From assembly GCF_030177755.1 (NCBI RefSeq), contig NZ_CP126539.1, positions 1,078,001 through 1,142,000 on the forward strand: 64,000 nucleotides of DNA, in the 5' to 3' direction. The DNA comes from Devosia sp. RR2S18 (GTDB lineage Bacteria > Pseudomonadota > Alphaproteobacteria > Rhizobiales > Devosiaceae). This document shows positions 28,137-35,193 of this stretch, one piece after another. The position numbers were made by a program, and so were the translations under genes. The notes beneath the pieces are model-generated. The model made no database searches, had not been told where the DNA came from, and saw only the letters and a list, made by a program, of their open reading frames with translations. Position 1 is the first letter of the stretch; each line of letters opens with the position of its first letter.

Positions 28137-29095
28137 TCCGCGGGCACCATGAGGCTGTAGGTGATTGCGTCAGCGCTTACGCTATAGCTGGCCTTGCCGC
28201 CAACCGACAGCGGCACGATCCGCTCCAACACAAGCGTGCCAAAGTGTGGCGTGGAGACGGTCTTCTCTTTGCCCGAGCTGGTTTCCTGCCAATCGATAAC
28301 GATGTGGGCCAGCTGGTCGGGAAGACATATTGTTTGCGTTGCAATGCGGATGGTGCCTGCACGTCCTTCCGAAAGTGCCCCATGAAAGGCAGCATTGGCC
28401 GCAAGTTCATGAATGGCAAGACCAACGTGCAAGGCAGCGTTGGGTCCGAGTAGCGGATCCTCCCCGACAACTTGAATAGCCGCTTTTGCTGCGCCCACCC
28501 GAGAAAGCTGCGACTGGATCAAGGCGCGGAGCTTGGTGCCCCGCCAATCGTTTTCGGTCACCAAGTCCTGGGTGCTCGACAGGGCGTGCAAACGACCACG
28601 AAACTTGTCGAGAAAGTCCTGCACGCCACCGCTGTGATGTGCTGTCTGCATGGCGACGGACTGCACGATCGCCAGGAGGTTCTTTGAGCGGTGACTGACT
28701 TCGCGCAACAGCGAAGTGACAGCCGCCTCTCCAGCACGAACTTCGGTGACGTCCGAAATTATGATGGTTACGCCATCCTCGTCGGGATGAAAGCATGCGT
28801 CATAATGCCGAACACAGTCCTCTTCCATGAGCTTGAAGGAGAGTGACTGCTCGCTGCCGGTGGACAAGCACTTCGTTGCAGTCGCGGTGAACAGTTCGGT
28901 GAATTCGGGCGCGAGCCCCTCTTCCGCGGTGAGGCCTACCAGGTGTGAGAGAGCCAGGCCGGGCGGGATACCCTCTGCGAGGTCGAAACGATTGTCATGC
29001 CCCTGGTGCAGAACGGAAATGCCACGGCTGGTAAGTCCGGTGCTCAGGACCTTGAGTCTCATCTGCAACTGACGATCTGGAGCACTGGCCGACAT
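28121..29095 (-). CDS. PAS-HisKA_2 sensor histidine kinase
   Basis: A 324-residue soluble kinase. Residues ~15-118 form a PAS-like sensor (DDGVTIIISDVTEVRAGE end motif). The dimerisation/phosphoacceptor helix is LLREVSHRSKNLLAIVQSVAMQ with His135, the HisKA_2 form. An HATPase domain follows, with the N box IHELAANAAFHGALS and a shortened G region. Kinases of the HWE/HisKA_2 type activate PhyR in the general stress response; phyR lies 370 bases away on the same strand. No membrane segment is visible, so it probably senses a cytoplasmic signal. The ATG at 29095 is used; a longer start exists at 29164 but adds an unlikely Arg/Pro-rich tail. Confidence 0.9.
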   Translation of the reverse strand: MSASAPDRQLQMRLKVLSTGLTSRGISVLHQGHDNRFDLAEGIPPGLALSHLVGLTAEEGLAPEFTELFTATATKCLSTGSEQSLSFKLMEEDCVRHYDACFHPDEDGVTIIISDVTEVRAGEAAVTSLLREVSHRSKNLLAIVQSVAMQTAHHSGGVQDFLDKFRGRLHALSSTQDLVTENDWRGTKLRALIQSQLSRVGAAKAAIQVVGEDPLLGPNAALHVGLAIHELAANAAFHGALSEGRAGTIRIATQTICLPDQLAHIVIDWQETSSGKEKTVSTPHFGTLVLERIVPLSVGGKASYSVSADAITYSLMVPADHLDA

Positions 29096-29185
29096 TGTTG
29101 AATGCTCACACAAAGGCCGGGGCCGGAACAAAAGCGGCTTCGCGGAGGCGAAGCCTTGCGACAAGAGAAGCGGTACGAGGAAGCG

Positions 29186-29353
29186 CTATCTCGCCCGTCG
29201 GAAGAACCCGATAACGAGTGACATGACGAGAAAAGCCAGAAACAGGAAGAACATAAGCTGAGCCGCGCCTGCGGAAGCAAAGGCAACGTCGCCAAACCCG
29301 AGAACGCCGGCAATCATGGCAATGACAATGAAGACCAGAGCATAATAAAGCAT
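29186..29353 (-). CDS. DUF1328 (YtjA-type) small membrane protein
   Basis: A 55-residue protein read from the ATG at 29353-29351 to TAG at 29188-29186: [20 protein letters not shown], then a [24 protein letters not shown] second segment and a basic C-terminal GFFRRAR. This two-helix pattern with the FGDVA motif is the DUF1328 family, whose members are stress-induced in rhizobia-like bacteria. A perfect EcfG promoter (GGAAC-N16-CGTT, 29407 down to 29383 on the minus strand) lies 29 bases upstream, placing it directly in the general stress regulon. The gene is short enough to be missed by a 60-codon cut-off. Confidence 0.9.
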   Translation of the reverse strand: MLYYALVFIVIAMIAGVLGFGDVAFASAGAAQLMFFLFLAFLVMSLVIGFFRRAR

Positions 29354-29382
29354 CAAGCCGCACTCCGCTTACGTGGAATGAC

Positions 29383-29407
29383 AACGGGATGTCAGAGTGG
29401 CGGTTCC
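29383..29407 (-). promoter_or_regulatory. EcfG promoter of the DUF1328 gene
   Basis: On the minus strand GGAAC (29407-29403) and CGTT (29386-29383) are separated by exactly 16 bases, the published EcfG consensus GGAAC-N16/17-CGTT. The -10 ends 29 bases before the start codon at 29353. Confidence 0.85.
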
Positions 29408-29417
29408 TACAAGCAGC

Positions 29418-29447
29418 AAAAAAGGCCGGGGAAACCCCGGCCTTTTT
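29418..29447. terminator. Bidirectional intrinsic terminator between phyR and the DUF1328 gene
   Basis: GGCCGGGG and CCCCGGCC form a perfect eight-base stem around AAA, flanked by six A's on the left and five T's on the right. On the minus strand it terminates phyR 21 bases after its stop; the A-run provides the U-tract. Confidence 0.9.
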
Positions 29448-29468
29448 CAAACGACGCCAAAGCGATGG

Positions 29469-30263
29469 CTATGCTGCCGCGCGTGAGCCTTCATCGAAGA
29501 ATAGAGCTTGGCTGATAAGAGCCTTCACCATATCGGGGTTGAATGGCTTAGTGACAAGGAATGTGGGTTCGGGACGTTCACCGGTCAGCAGCCGCTCGGG
29601 GAATGCGGTGATGAAGATCACCGGCACCGAATGGGTGTTGAGAATGTCGTTGACTGCGTCGATGCCCGAGCTGCCGTCGGCGAGCTGAATGTCGGCGAGA
29701 ATCATGCGCGGCTGTGTCTTGGCAAAGAGGCTGACTGCCTCCTTGTGGGTCCGAGCGACACTAACCACTTTGTGGCCGAGGCTCTCGACGAGCTGCTCGA
29801 TATCCATAGCGATTAGGGGTTCATCTTCGATAATCATGATCTCGGTCGCTACCTGACGCGAGATCTCAATCGAAGCTTGATCGAGCAAGGACGCGAACTC
29901 CTGATCTGACACAGACAGGATCTCAGCGGCTTGGGCGTGCGTGAACCCCTCCACCGCAACCAGAAGGAAAGCCTGCCGTGGTCGTGCCGGCAAATTGGCG
30001 AGATTGCTTGCTGCGCGCTGTTCCCAAGCGAACGTCGAGACTGGTTCAGGTACGCTTACCGCAGACGACGAGAAGAGAGCTGAAAACAGCTTATAAAGCG
30101 CGATGCGATCTGTGCTGGCTTCGGGGAACAGCGAGATATCAGCGATGAGAGCTTCCAAGGTAGCGGCAACATAGGCGTCGCCGGAGGTCTGGGACCCGGT
30201 AACGGCCCGGGAAAACCGCCGCAGGTACGGCAGGTGCGGAGCGATCCGCGTGGACAATGTCAT
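29469..30263 (-). CDS. phyR: General stress response regulator PhyR
   Basis: A 264-residue protein with a sigma-factor-like N-terminal half (residues 1-138) and a receiver domain (141-255). The first half has region-2-like RIAPHLPYLRRFSRAVTGSQTSGDAYVAATLEALI and region-4-like LPARPRQAFLLVAVEGFTHAQAAEIL. The receiver has the acidic pocket Glu146-Asp147, phosphoacceptor Asp191 (ILADIQLADGSSG), Thr219 and Lys239. Phosphorylated PhyR sequesters the anti-sigma factor NepR and frees EcfG. The gene is divergent from nepR-ecfG and has a perfect EcfG promoter at 30314-30338, giving positive autoregulation. Confidence 0.96.
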   Translation of the reverse strand: MTLSTRIAPHLPYLRRFSRAVTGSQTSGDAYVAATLEALIADISLFPEASTDRIALYKLFSALFSSSAVSVPEPVSTFAWEQRAASNLANLPARPRQAFLLVAVEGFTHAQAAEILSVSDQEFASLLDQASIEISRQVATEIMIIEDEPLIAMDIEQLVESLGHKVVSVARTHKEAVSLFAKTQPRMILADIQLADGSSGIDAVNDILNTHSVPVIFITAFPERLLTGERPEPTFLVTKPFNPDMVKALISQALFFDEGSRAAA

Positions 30264-30313
30264 GTAGAAAACTCCCAGTGACGCTTTAAGCTCATGCTAA
30301 CACGAAAGCTTGA

Positions 30314-30338
30314 AACGGACATGAAGCCAGAAAGTTCC
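30314..30338 (-). promoter_or_regulatory. EcfG promoter of phyR
   Basis: On the minus strand GGAAC (30338-30334), 16 bases, then CGTT (30317-30314): an exact consensus match 51 bases before the phyR start codon. Confidence 0.85.
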
Positions 30339-30346
30339 TTGAGCTT

Positions 30347-30371
30347 GGAACTTTTTTGAAACTGGCGCATT
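30347..30371 (+). promoter_or_regulatory. Likely EcfG promoter of nepR-ecfG
   Basis: GGAAC (30347-30351), 16 bases, then CATT (30368-30371), one mismatch from CGTT. It is back to back with the phyR promoter, the two -35 boxes being eight bases apart, so one short region drives both transcripts. Confidence 0.6.
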
Positions 30372-30419
30372 GCTGGTCTCAAGTATGGGGCGGTGAAAAT
30401 CGGCGGTCTAGATAAAAAT

Positions 30420-30641
30420 ATGATGAAGGACAAATTGGTGACCCAGCAACGTATGCGTACGCAGACGGGGCGGGCAGATGACGGCCTCGGTCCGAATTCG
30501 GACATCGGGGCTCGTCTGCGTGCGCTGTATGGCGCTGTTCAGGACGAAGGCGTACCCGGGCAGTTGCTTGATTTACTCGAGAAGCTCGATAGCGCCGAGA
30601 GCGCGCAGCAGAGCAAGAAATCCGCTCGCGATGGGGAGTGA
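30420..30641 (+). CDS. nepR: Anti-sigma factor NepR
   Basis: A 73-residue anti-sigma factor that binds EcfG in unstressed cells and PhyR-P in stressed cells. The two-helix core IGARLRALYGAVQDEGVPGQLLDLLEKLD (residues ~28-56; conserved L-R-LY and VP-LL residues) is diagnostic. The N-terminal ~25 residues are basic and disordered-looking, as usual. Start uncertain: ATG at 30420 or 30423, or an in-frame GTG at 30393. Its stop is four bases before the ecfG ATG, so the two are translationally coupled. Confidence 0.92.
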   Translation: MMKDKLVTQQRMRTQTGRADDGLGPNSDIGARLRALYGAVQDEGVPGQLLDLLEKLDSAESAQQSKKSARDGE

Positions 30642-30645
30642 CGGC

Positions 30646-31200
30646 ATGCAGGCCGAAACAACTTCGTTTAAGCGCGAAATGCTTGCGACCCTGCCCAGCT
30701 TGCGCGCGTTTGCCGTGTCGCTGACCGGTAAACACGACAAGGCGGACGACCTTGTTCAGGATACCGTCATGAAAGCCTGGGCCAAGCAGTCCAGCTTTGA
30801 GATGGGCACCAACATCAAGGCTTGGCTTTTCACCATCCTGCGCAATGAGTTCTATAGCCAGATGCGCAAGCGTGGCCGCGAAGTGCAGGACAGCGATGGC
30901 GCGTTCACCGAGCGGCTGTCTGTACATCCTGCCCAGTACGGCTCGATGGACATGCAGGACTTCAAAAAGGCCTTGTCGCAATTGCCCGATGATCAGCGCG
31001 AAGCTGTCATTCTCATTGGCGCGTCCGGCTTTTCCTATGAAGAGGCAGCTGAGATTTGCGATTGTGCTGTTGGTACGATGAAGAGCCGGGTGAGCCGGGC
31101 GCGCACTCGTTTACAAGACATCCTCAAGATTAGCGGAGAGGCGGACTACGGTCCTGATGCCGTTGCCGCGCAGGTGACCACGCACAATCACTCGTTCTGA
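30646..31200 (+). CDS. ecfG: RNA polymerase sigma factor EcfG (ECF15)
   Basis: A 184-residue ECF sigma factor. Region 2 includes LPSLRAFAVSLTGKHDKADDLVQDTVMKAW and NIKAWLFTILRNEFYSQMRKR; region 4 includes ALSQLPDDQREAVILIGASGFSYEEAAEICDCAVGTMKSRVSRAR. The order phyR/nepR-ecfG identifies it as the general stress sigma factor. GGGGAG at 30633-30638 supports the ATG at 30646 over the in-frame ATG at 30631. It directs transcription from GGAAC-N16/17-CGTT promoters. Its 3' end overlaps the convergent receiver gene by 13 bases. Confidence 0.96.
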   Translation: MQAETTSFKREMLATLPSLRAFAVSLTGKHDKADDLVQDTVMKAWAKQSSFEMGTNIKAWLFTILRNEFYSQMRKRGREVQDSDGAFTERLSVHPAQYGSMDMQDFKKALSQLPDDQREAVILIGASGFSYEEAAEICDCAVGTMKSRVSRARTRLQDILKISGEADYGPDAVAAQVTTHNHSF

Positions 31201-31613
31201 GCTGCAAGAACCTGTTCTATGGCGGCCGACAGTTCGGCCTCCGATAGCGGCTTGACGAGAACGGGAAGGCCAGGAAGCTCTGGTACACCGTTCTGCAGGG
31301 CAATGTCGGCGGTGGTGATCACCACCGCCACTCCGCTGTTCCGTAGGTGTCGGGCGTACGTGCTTGCGCCATCTCGGTTCAGCCCCAGTTCAATGAGCGC
31401 AAGTCGAAAGCTGTTGCCATCGGCTGAGACCAATTTTGCCTCGTCGGCATTTCGGGCCAGCAGCGTCTGCTTGACGCCAAGCGACTCCAGCACACGCTGA
31501 AGATCAAGAGCAATGAGAAACTCGTCCTCGAGAATGAGGGCGGTATGGCCATGGAGCATGAAGGATTCCGCAGGTTGGGAAACCTTCATCAAGAAGAGTG
31601 CGGACCGCGTCAT
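31188..31613 (-). CDS. Receiver-domain protein with Glu at the phosphorylation site
   Basis: A single receiver domain of up to 141 residues. The acidic pair Glu29-Asp30 (ALILEDEFLIALDLQRVLES) and Lys121 (PVLVKPLSEAEL) are in place, but the position of the phosphoacceptor reads ALIELGLNRDG, with Glu75 where Asp is expected. The switch Thr region is VVITTADIA. Glu at this site often mimics the phosphorylated state or abolishes phosphotransfer. The gene converges on ecfG with a 13-base overlap. Alternative starts are Met9 and Met19; no clear ribosome binding site distinguishes them. A link to the stress response is inferred from position. Confidence 0.8.
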   Translation of the reverse strand: MTRSALFLMKVSQPAESFMLHGHTALILEDEFLIALDLQRVLESLGVKQTLLARNADEAKLVSADGNSFRLALIELGLNRDGASTYARHLRNSGVAVVITTADIALQNGVPELPGLPVLVKPLSEAELSAAIEQVLAAQNE

Positions 31614-31688
31614 TTAACTTTGTTATAGACCACCGCAGGAAAGTGGCGTGGCGATGCCGATAAGAGTCGGTCAGCTAGATGGTGTGAA

Positions 31689-32444
31689 TTGAACGTTGTG
31701 CTTCCCAAGCCGAGCAGTCGGGTGCCCTGTAACCGCTGCCCTCTTCATCTTATGCCGAGCTTCCGAGAATTTACGGGCGAAGAGCTGCGATTTGTCTCGA
31801 GCTTCAAGACCGGTGAGCGTGTAGCTCAGCCGGGGGAAACCCTAATGTCCGAGGGCGCGCATAGCGCCCACCTATACACAGTTCTCTCCGGCTGGGCCTT
31901 CCGATACAAAACCTTGGCCGACGGCCGACGGCAGATTCTGAACTACCTCCTGCCCGGCGACCTCGTAGGACTGCAGGCGGTTCTTTCTGGCGAGATGCAG
32001 CATTCGGTAGAGGCGCTGTCGCCTTTGGTGCTCTGCGTATTTCGGCGGGACCGACTGCCAGAGTTGTTCCAGAACTATCCCGGACTGAGCTTCGACGTGA
32101 CTTGGTTGGCGGCTAGTGAAGAACGCATGCTCGATGAACACCTTCTAAGCCTCGGACGGCGGAGTGCGCTAACACGCGCAGCCTATCTGCTAGCCTTCCT
32201 CTATCACCGGGCTACGGCGGTTGGTTTAGCCGCGGGGCAAAACCTTCACATCCCCCTCACTCAGGTCCATGTTGCCGACACGCTAGGACTCTCGATCGTT
32301 CACACCAACAAGACTCTCCGTAAGCTGGCCGAACGCGGCCTAATCCGGTGGTTGGATCGGTCCTGTGAGGTGCGTGACCCGGAAGGCCTTATGCAACTGG
32401 CCGAATGGGATGGACCCGAGGAACGCCGCCGACCTTTGATATGA
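31689..32444 (+). CDS. Crp/Fnr-family transcriptional regulator
   Basis: A 251-residue regulator. A cyclic-nucleotide-binding-like beta-roll spans residues ~20-140 (GERVAQPGETLMSEGAHSAHLYTVLSGWAFRYKTL region, RRQILNYLLPGDLVGLQA), then the dimer helix and a Crp-type winged helix (LTQVHVADTLGLSIVHTNKTLRKLAERGLI). The N-terminus PCNRCPLHLMPSF carries a CxxC pair that resembles the start of Fnr-like proteins, but the remaining Fnr iron-sulfur cysteines are not all evident. The start at 31689 is TTG; a GTG at 31698 is equally possible. Many Devosia/Rhizobiales homologues lie near stress genes. Confidence 0.88.
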   Translation: MNVVLPKPSSRVPCNRCPLHLMPSFREFTGEELRFVSSFKTGERVAQPGETLMSEGAHSAHLYTVLSGWAFRYKTLADGRRQILNYLLPGDLVGLQAVLSGEMQHSVEALSPLVLCVFRRDRLPELFQNYPGLSFDVTWLAASEERMLDEHLLSLGRRSALTRAAYLLAFLYHRATAVGLAAGQNLHIPLTQVHVADTLGLSIVHTNKTLRKLAERGLIRWLDRSCEVRDPEGLMQLAEWDGPEERRRPLI

Positions 32445-32653
32445 TGGGCTGACGTTCGATAGAGGTTAAGCGTTGTGGTGGAAGACTCCAGTTCGGCGCG
32501 GCTGAGAAGGAACCGGGAGTTGCCGGGTTTGGTTTATTTGCTCACGCAGCCGGTCGCGACCGAGCCTGGGTGCAAAGGCATCTTTGGCTAGTTGTGAATG
32601 GCTAAGGGCACACCCGATCCAGAGCAATAGACCGAGGCAATCAGGAGATTCAT

Positions 32654-33571
32654 GTGTACGTGATCGCCGTACTGAATCGTGACAGCGGAACGTTACGCAC
32701 AATGGATCTCGAGGCGTTCTGCACCCAAACAAAGCGAGTCTTTAGAAAGCGGGGTCATTCAATCGATTGCCGCATCATTGGCGGGGCAGGCGTTGAGGCC
32801 GCACTGCGTGAGGCGGCCGCAACCCAGGGGGTGGATGCGATCATTGCGGCGGGGGGGGATGGTACGATTTCCACCGCAGCGACGATCGCTTTTGAGACCG
32901 GCGTTGCCTTGGGCGTTCTGCCCGCCGGCACTATGAATCTCTTCGCGCGCACATTGAAAATGCCCCTGACGTTGGATGAGGCGCTAGAGAGTCTAGCTGA
33001 CGCATCTTTAGCCAAGGTAGACATCGCTACTGCGAATAACCGTCCCTTCGTTCATCAGTGCAGCGTCGGCATACATGCTCGACTGGTAAGCATACGCAAC
33101 GGGATGAACTACCGTAGTCGGCTTGGCAAACTCTTCGCGAGCTCTCGCGCGGTGCTTGCAGCGGTGGCGAGCCCGCCGAACTTCGTGGTCGAGATTGTAA
33201 CGGCTCGTAGGACACAGCCGCGTCGAGTCACCGGAGTATCGGTGTCCAACAATCCCTTGGGAGACGGGCACATCCCGCACGCGGACCGCTTGGACGGGGG
33301 AGTACTCGGCCTGTATCTGGCCGACCCGATCTCCTCGGCAGCACTCGCGCGGTTGATTGTGGATGTGTTCAGGGGAACGTGGCGGGGTAGCCCGGCAGTT
33401 CAGGAGCGGGAAACACCAGATCTCGTCCTACGTTTTCCCAGAAGCAAGCGAGGGGCTAAGGCCGTCATTGATGGTGAACTGATCCGGCTTGAACCTGAGA
33501 TCAGGTTTCAAATTCACCCTGGCGCGCTTAACGTGCTGCTGCCCGTTGCCGACATGGAACGAACCTCGTGA
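32654..33571 (+). CDS. YegS/DAG kinase-family lipid kinase
   Basis: A 305-residue protein of the diacylglycerol kinase catalytic family. The nucleotide-binding motif DAIIAAGGDGTISTAATIAFETG (residues ~62-82) and GVLPAGTMNLFART follow the family pattern; the C-terminal beta-sandwich contains HIPHADRLDGGVLGLYL, with conserved Asp-Gly. Such enzymes phosphorylate diacylglycerol, ceramide or related lipids in the cytoplasmic leaflet. The GTG at 32654 is preceded by CAGGAG at 32642-32647. A possible variant EcfG promoter (GGAAC-N17-GGTT) lies at 32509-32534. Confidence 0.88.
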   Translation: MYVIAVLNRDSGTLRTMDLEAFCTQTKRVFRKRGHSIDCRIIGGAGVEAALREAAATQGVDAIIAAGGDGTISTAATIAFETGVALGVLPAGTMNLFARTLKMPLTLDEALESLADASLAKVDIATANNRPFVHQCSVGIHARLVSIRNGMNYRSRLGKLFASSRAVLAAVASPPNFVVEIVTARRTQPRRVTGVSVSNNPLGDGHIPHADRLDGGVLGLYLADPISSAALARLIVDVFRGTWRGSPAVQERETPDLVLRFPRSKRGAKAVIDGELIRLEPEIRFQIHPGALNVLLPVADMERTS

Positions 33572-33677
33572 ATGTCGCAACGTTAGGAACTCAACAGCGT
33601 CGGCATGGGTTACCTGCCCTTGAGGATAGCAACAGCAGGATGATCCTGAGCTTTTTCGCGTCGCACCAGGATAGTAA

Positions 33678-35180
33678 GTGGTAGTTTTGGGGACACACCT
33701 TCCAGAGAGTGTTCGGGAGGTCCTGAATGATCCGGTGCGGCTGCGTGCGCTGGCTGCACTGGACGAGTTCGACGGGGCTCCCGACAGCGATTTCGACCGG
33801 CTTAGCCGGATGGCTGCGCATATTTTTGGCGCAGAGATCGCGCTTGTTTCCCTGGTTGGCGAACAGCGCCAGTGGGTGCGCTCAAGCTTCGGCACGACAG
33901 CTGCGGAGATTGGAGGTGAGTTCTCCTTTGCGGCACAGACCCTGACGGCCTCCAAGGCGCTGGTGGTTCTCGACGCGAGCCTTGACGAGCGCTTCAAGTC
34001 TCATCCTCAGGTTATAGGTTCCCCGAACATTCGCTTCTACGCGGGAGCTCCAATTGTGGTTGGCGGTGAGCGGCTCGGCAGCTTCTGTGTCATTAGTGCC
34101 CAGCCAAGAGCTGATGTGGATGACCAAGCCATCGAGCAACTTGGGGATATTGCTGCGCTGGCCTCGTCTCTTTTCTCGCTGAAGGATGAAGCCCGGGTGC
34201 GGGCCAGAACCGCAGCTGCATTGATGCGCGAAGAGTGGCGCCACGCGCTGACGCTTGAAGCGGGAAAAGTTGGTAGCTGGGTGTGGGACATCGGAACAGG
34301 CGAGGTGGCGTGCAACGACACATTTCGTCGGATGTACGATCTTCCCGAAACCGGCACTATTCGTCTCGAGCAGATACTAGACGCCACTCACGCGAGCGAG
34401 CGAGCTCGCGTGGAGGAGGCGCTGCAAGAGAGCCTGACGCACGGTACCGACTATAGCAGCGAGGCACGCGTTGCCACCTCTGCGCGGTGGCTCGCCATGC
34501 GTGGCCGTGTGTACCAGCGGGACGCTGAGGGGCGTCCCCTGGTGATGATGGGCGCCAGCATCGATACGACCGAAAGCAAGCAGAATGCCGAACAGATGCG
34601 CATGCTGCTCCGCGAACTCAACCATCGCGTCAAGAACACTTTGGCGATGATCCAGTCGGTCGCGCGTCAGACTATCAGGCAAAATCCCAATCCACGTGCA
34701 TTTTTGGAGGCATTCACGGGCCGCCTGCGAACTATTTCGGAGGCTCACGTGCTGCTAGCGGACAGGGATTGGTCTGGTGTACAGCTCTATGAGGTGGTGG
34801 CTTCGCAGCTTGGCCCCAACTTCCTCACACGCCCGGACAGAGCGAAGGTGCAGGGAGAAGACGTGATGCTTCCGCCCGATCATGCGCTAGGGTTAGGCCT
34901 TATCCTCCACGAACTCACGACAAACGCGCACCGGCACGGTGCGTGGGCCAGTTCGATGGGCGTTGTAGAGATAGATTGGGAGATCGCGGAAACTCCCGAA
35001 CGTGGGCTTAAACTGCACTGGCGGGAGAAGGGTGGTCCTGCCGTCAGCAAGCCCGAAGAATACGGCCTTGGCGCGCGTCTAATCGAGAGGAGCTTGGCCA
35101 AGGTGCTCGACAGCGAGGTGGAACTTAGCTTCGATCCAGACGGCGTGAGTGCCACAATCTGGCTGCCGCTGCCGAGTTAG
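33678..35180 (+). CDS. GAF-PAS HWE-family sensor histidine kinase
   Basis: A 500-residue soluble kinase. Residues ~20-165 form a GAF domain (FDRLSRMAAHIFGAEIALVSLVGEQRQW, FCVISAQPR), residues ~188-300 a PAS domain (GSWVWDIGTGEVACNDTFRRMY), then the HWE phosphoacceptor helix LRELNHRVKNTLAMIQSVARQ with His316, and an ATPase domain with ILHELTTNAHRHGAWA and the defining HWRE motif near residue 449. HWE kinases frequently feed PhyR. No membrane segment is seen. The start at 33678 is GTG; a cGAAC-N16-CGTT or GGAAC-N17-GGTT sequence upstream (33560-33611) could be a variant EcfG promoter. Confidence 0.92.
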   Translation: MVVLGTHLPESVREVLNDPVRLRALAALDEFDGAPDSDFDRLSRMAAHIFGAEIALVSLVGEQRQWVRSSFGTTAAEIGGEFSFAAQTLTASKALVVLDASLDERFKSHPQVIGSPNIRFYAGAPIVVGGERLGSFCVISAQPRADVDDQAIEQLGDIAALASSLFSLKDEARVRARTAAALMREEWRHALTLEAGKVGSWVWDIGTGEVACNDTFRRMYDLPETGTIRLEQILDATHASERARVEEALQESLTHGTDYSSEARVATSARWLAMRGRVYQRDAEGRPLVMMGASIDTTESKQNAEQMRMLLRELNHRVKNTLAMIQSVARQTIRQNPNPRAFLEAFTGRLRTISEAHVLLADRDWSGVQLYEVVASQLGPNFLTRPDRAKVQGEDVMLPPDHALGLGLILHELTTNAHRHGAWASSMGVVEIDWEIAETPERGLKLHWREKGGPAVSKPEEYGLGARLIERSLAKVLDSEVELSFDPDGVSATIWLPLPS

Positions 35181-35193
35181 CAGGAGAGGGCGG

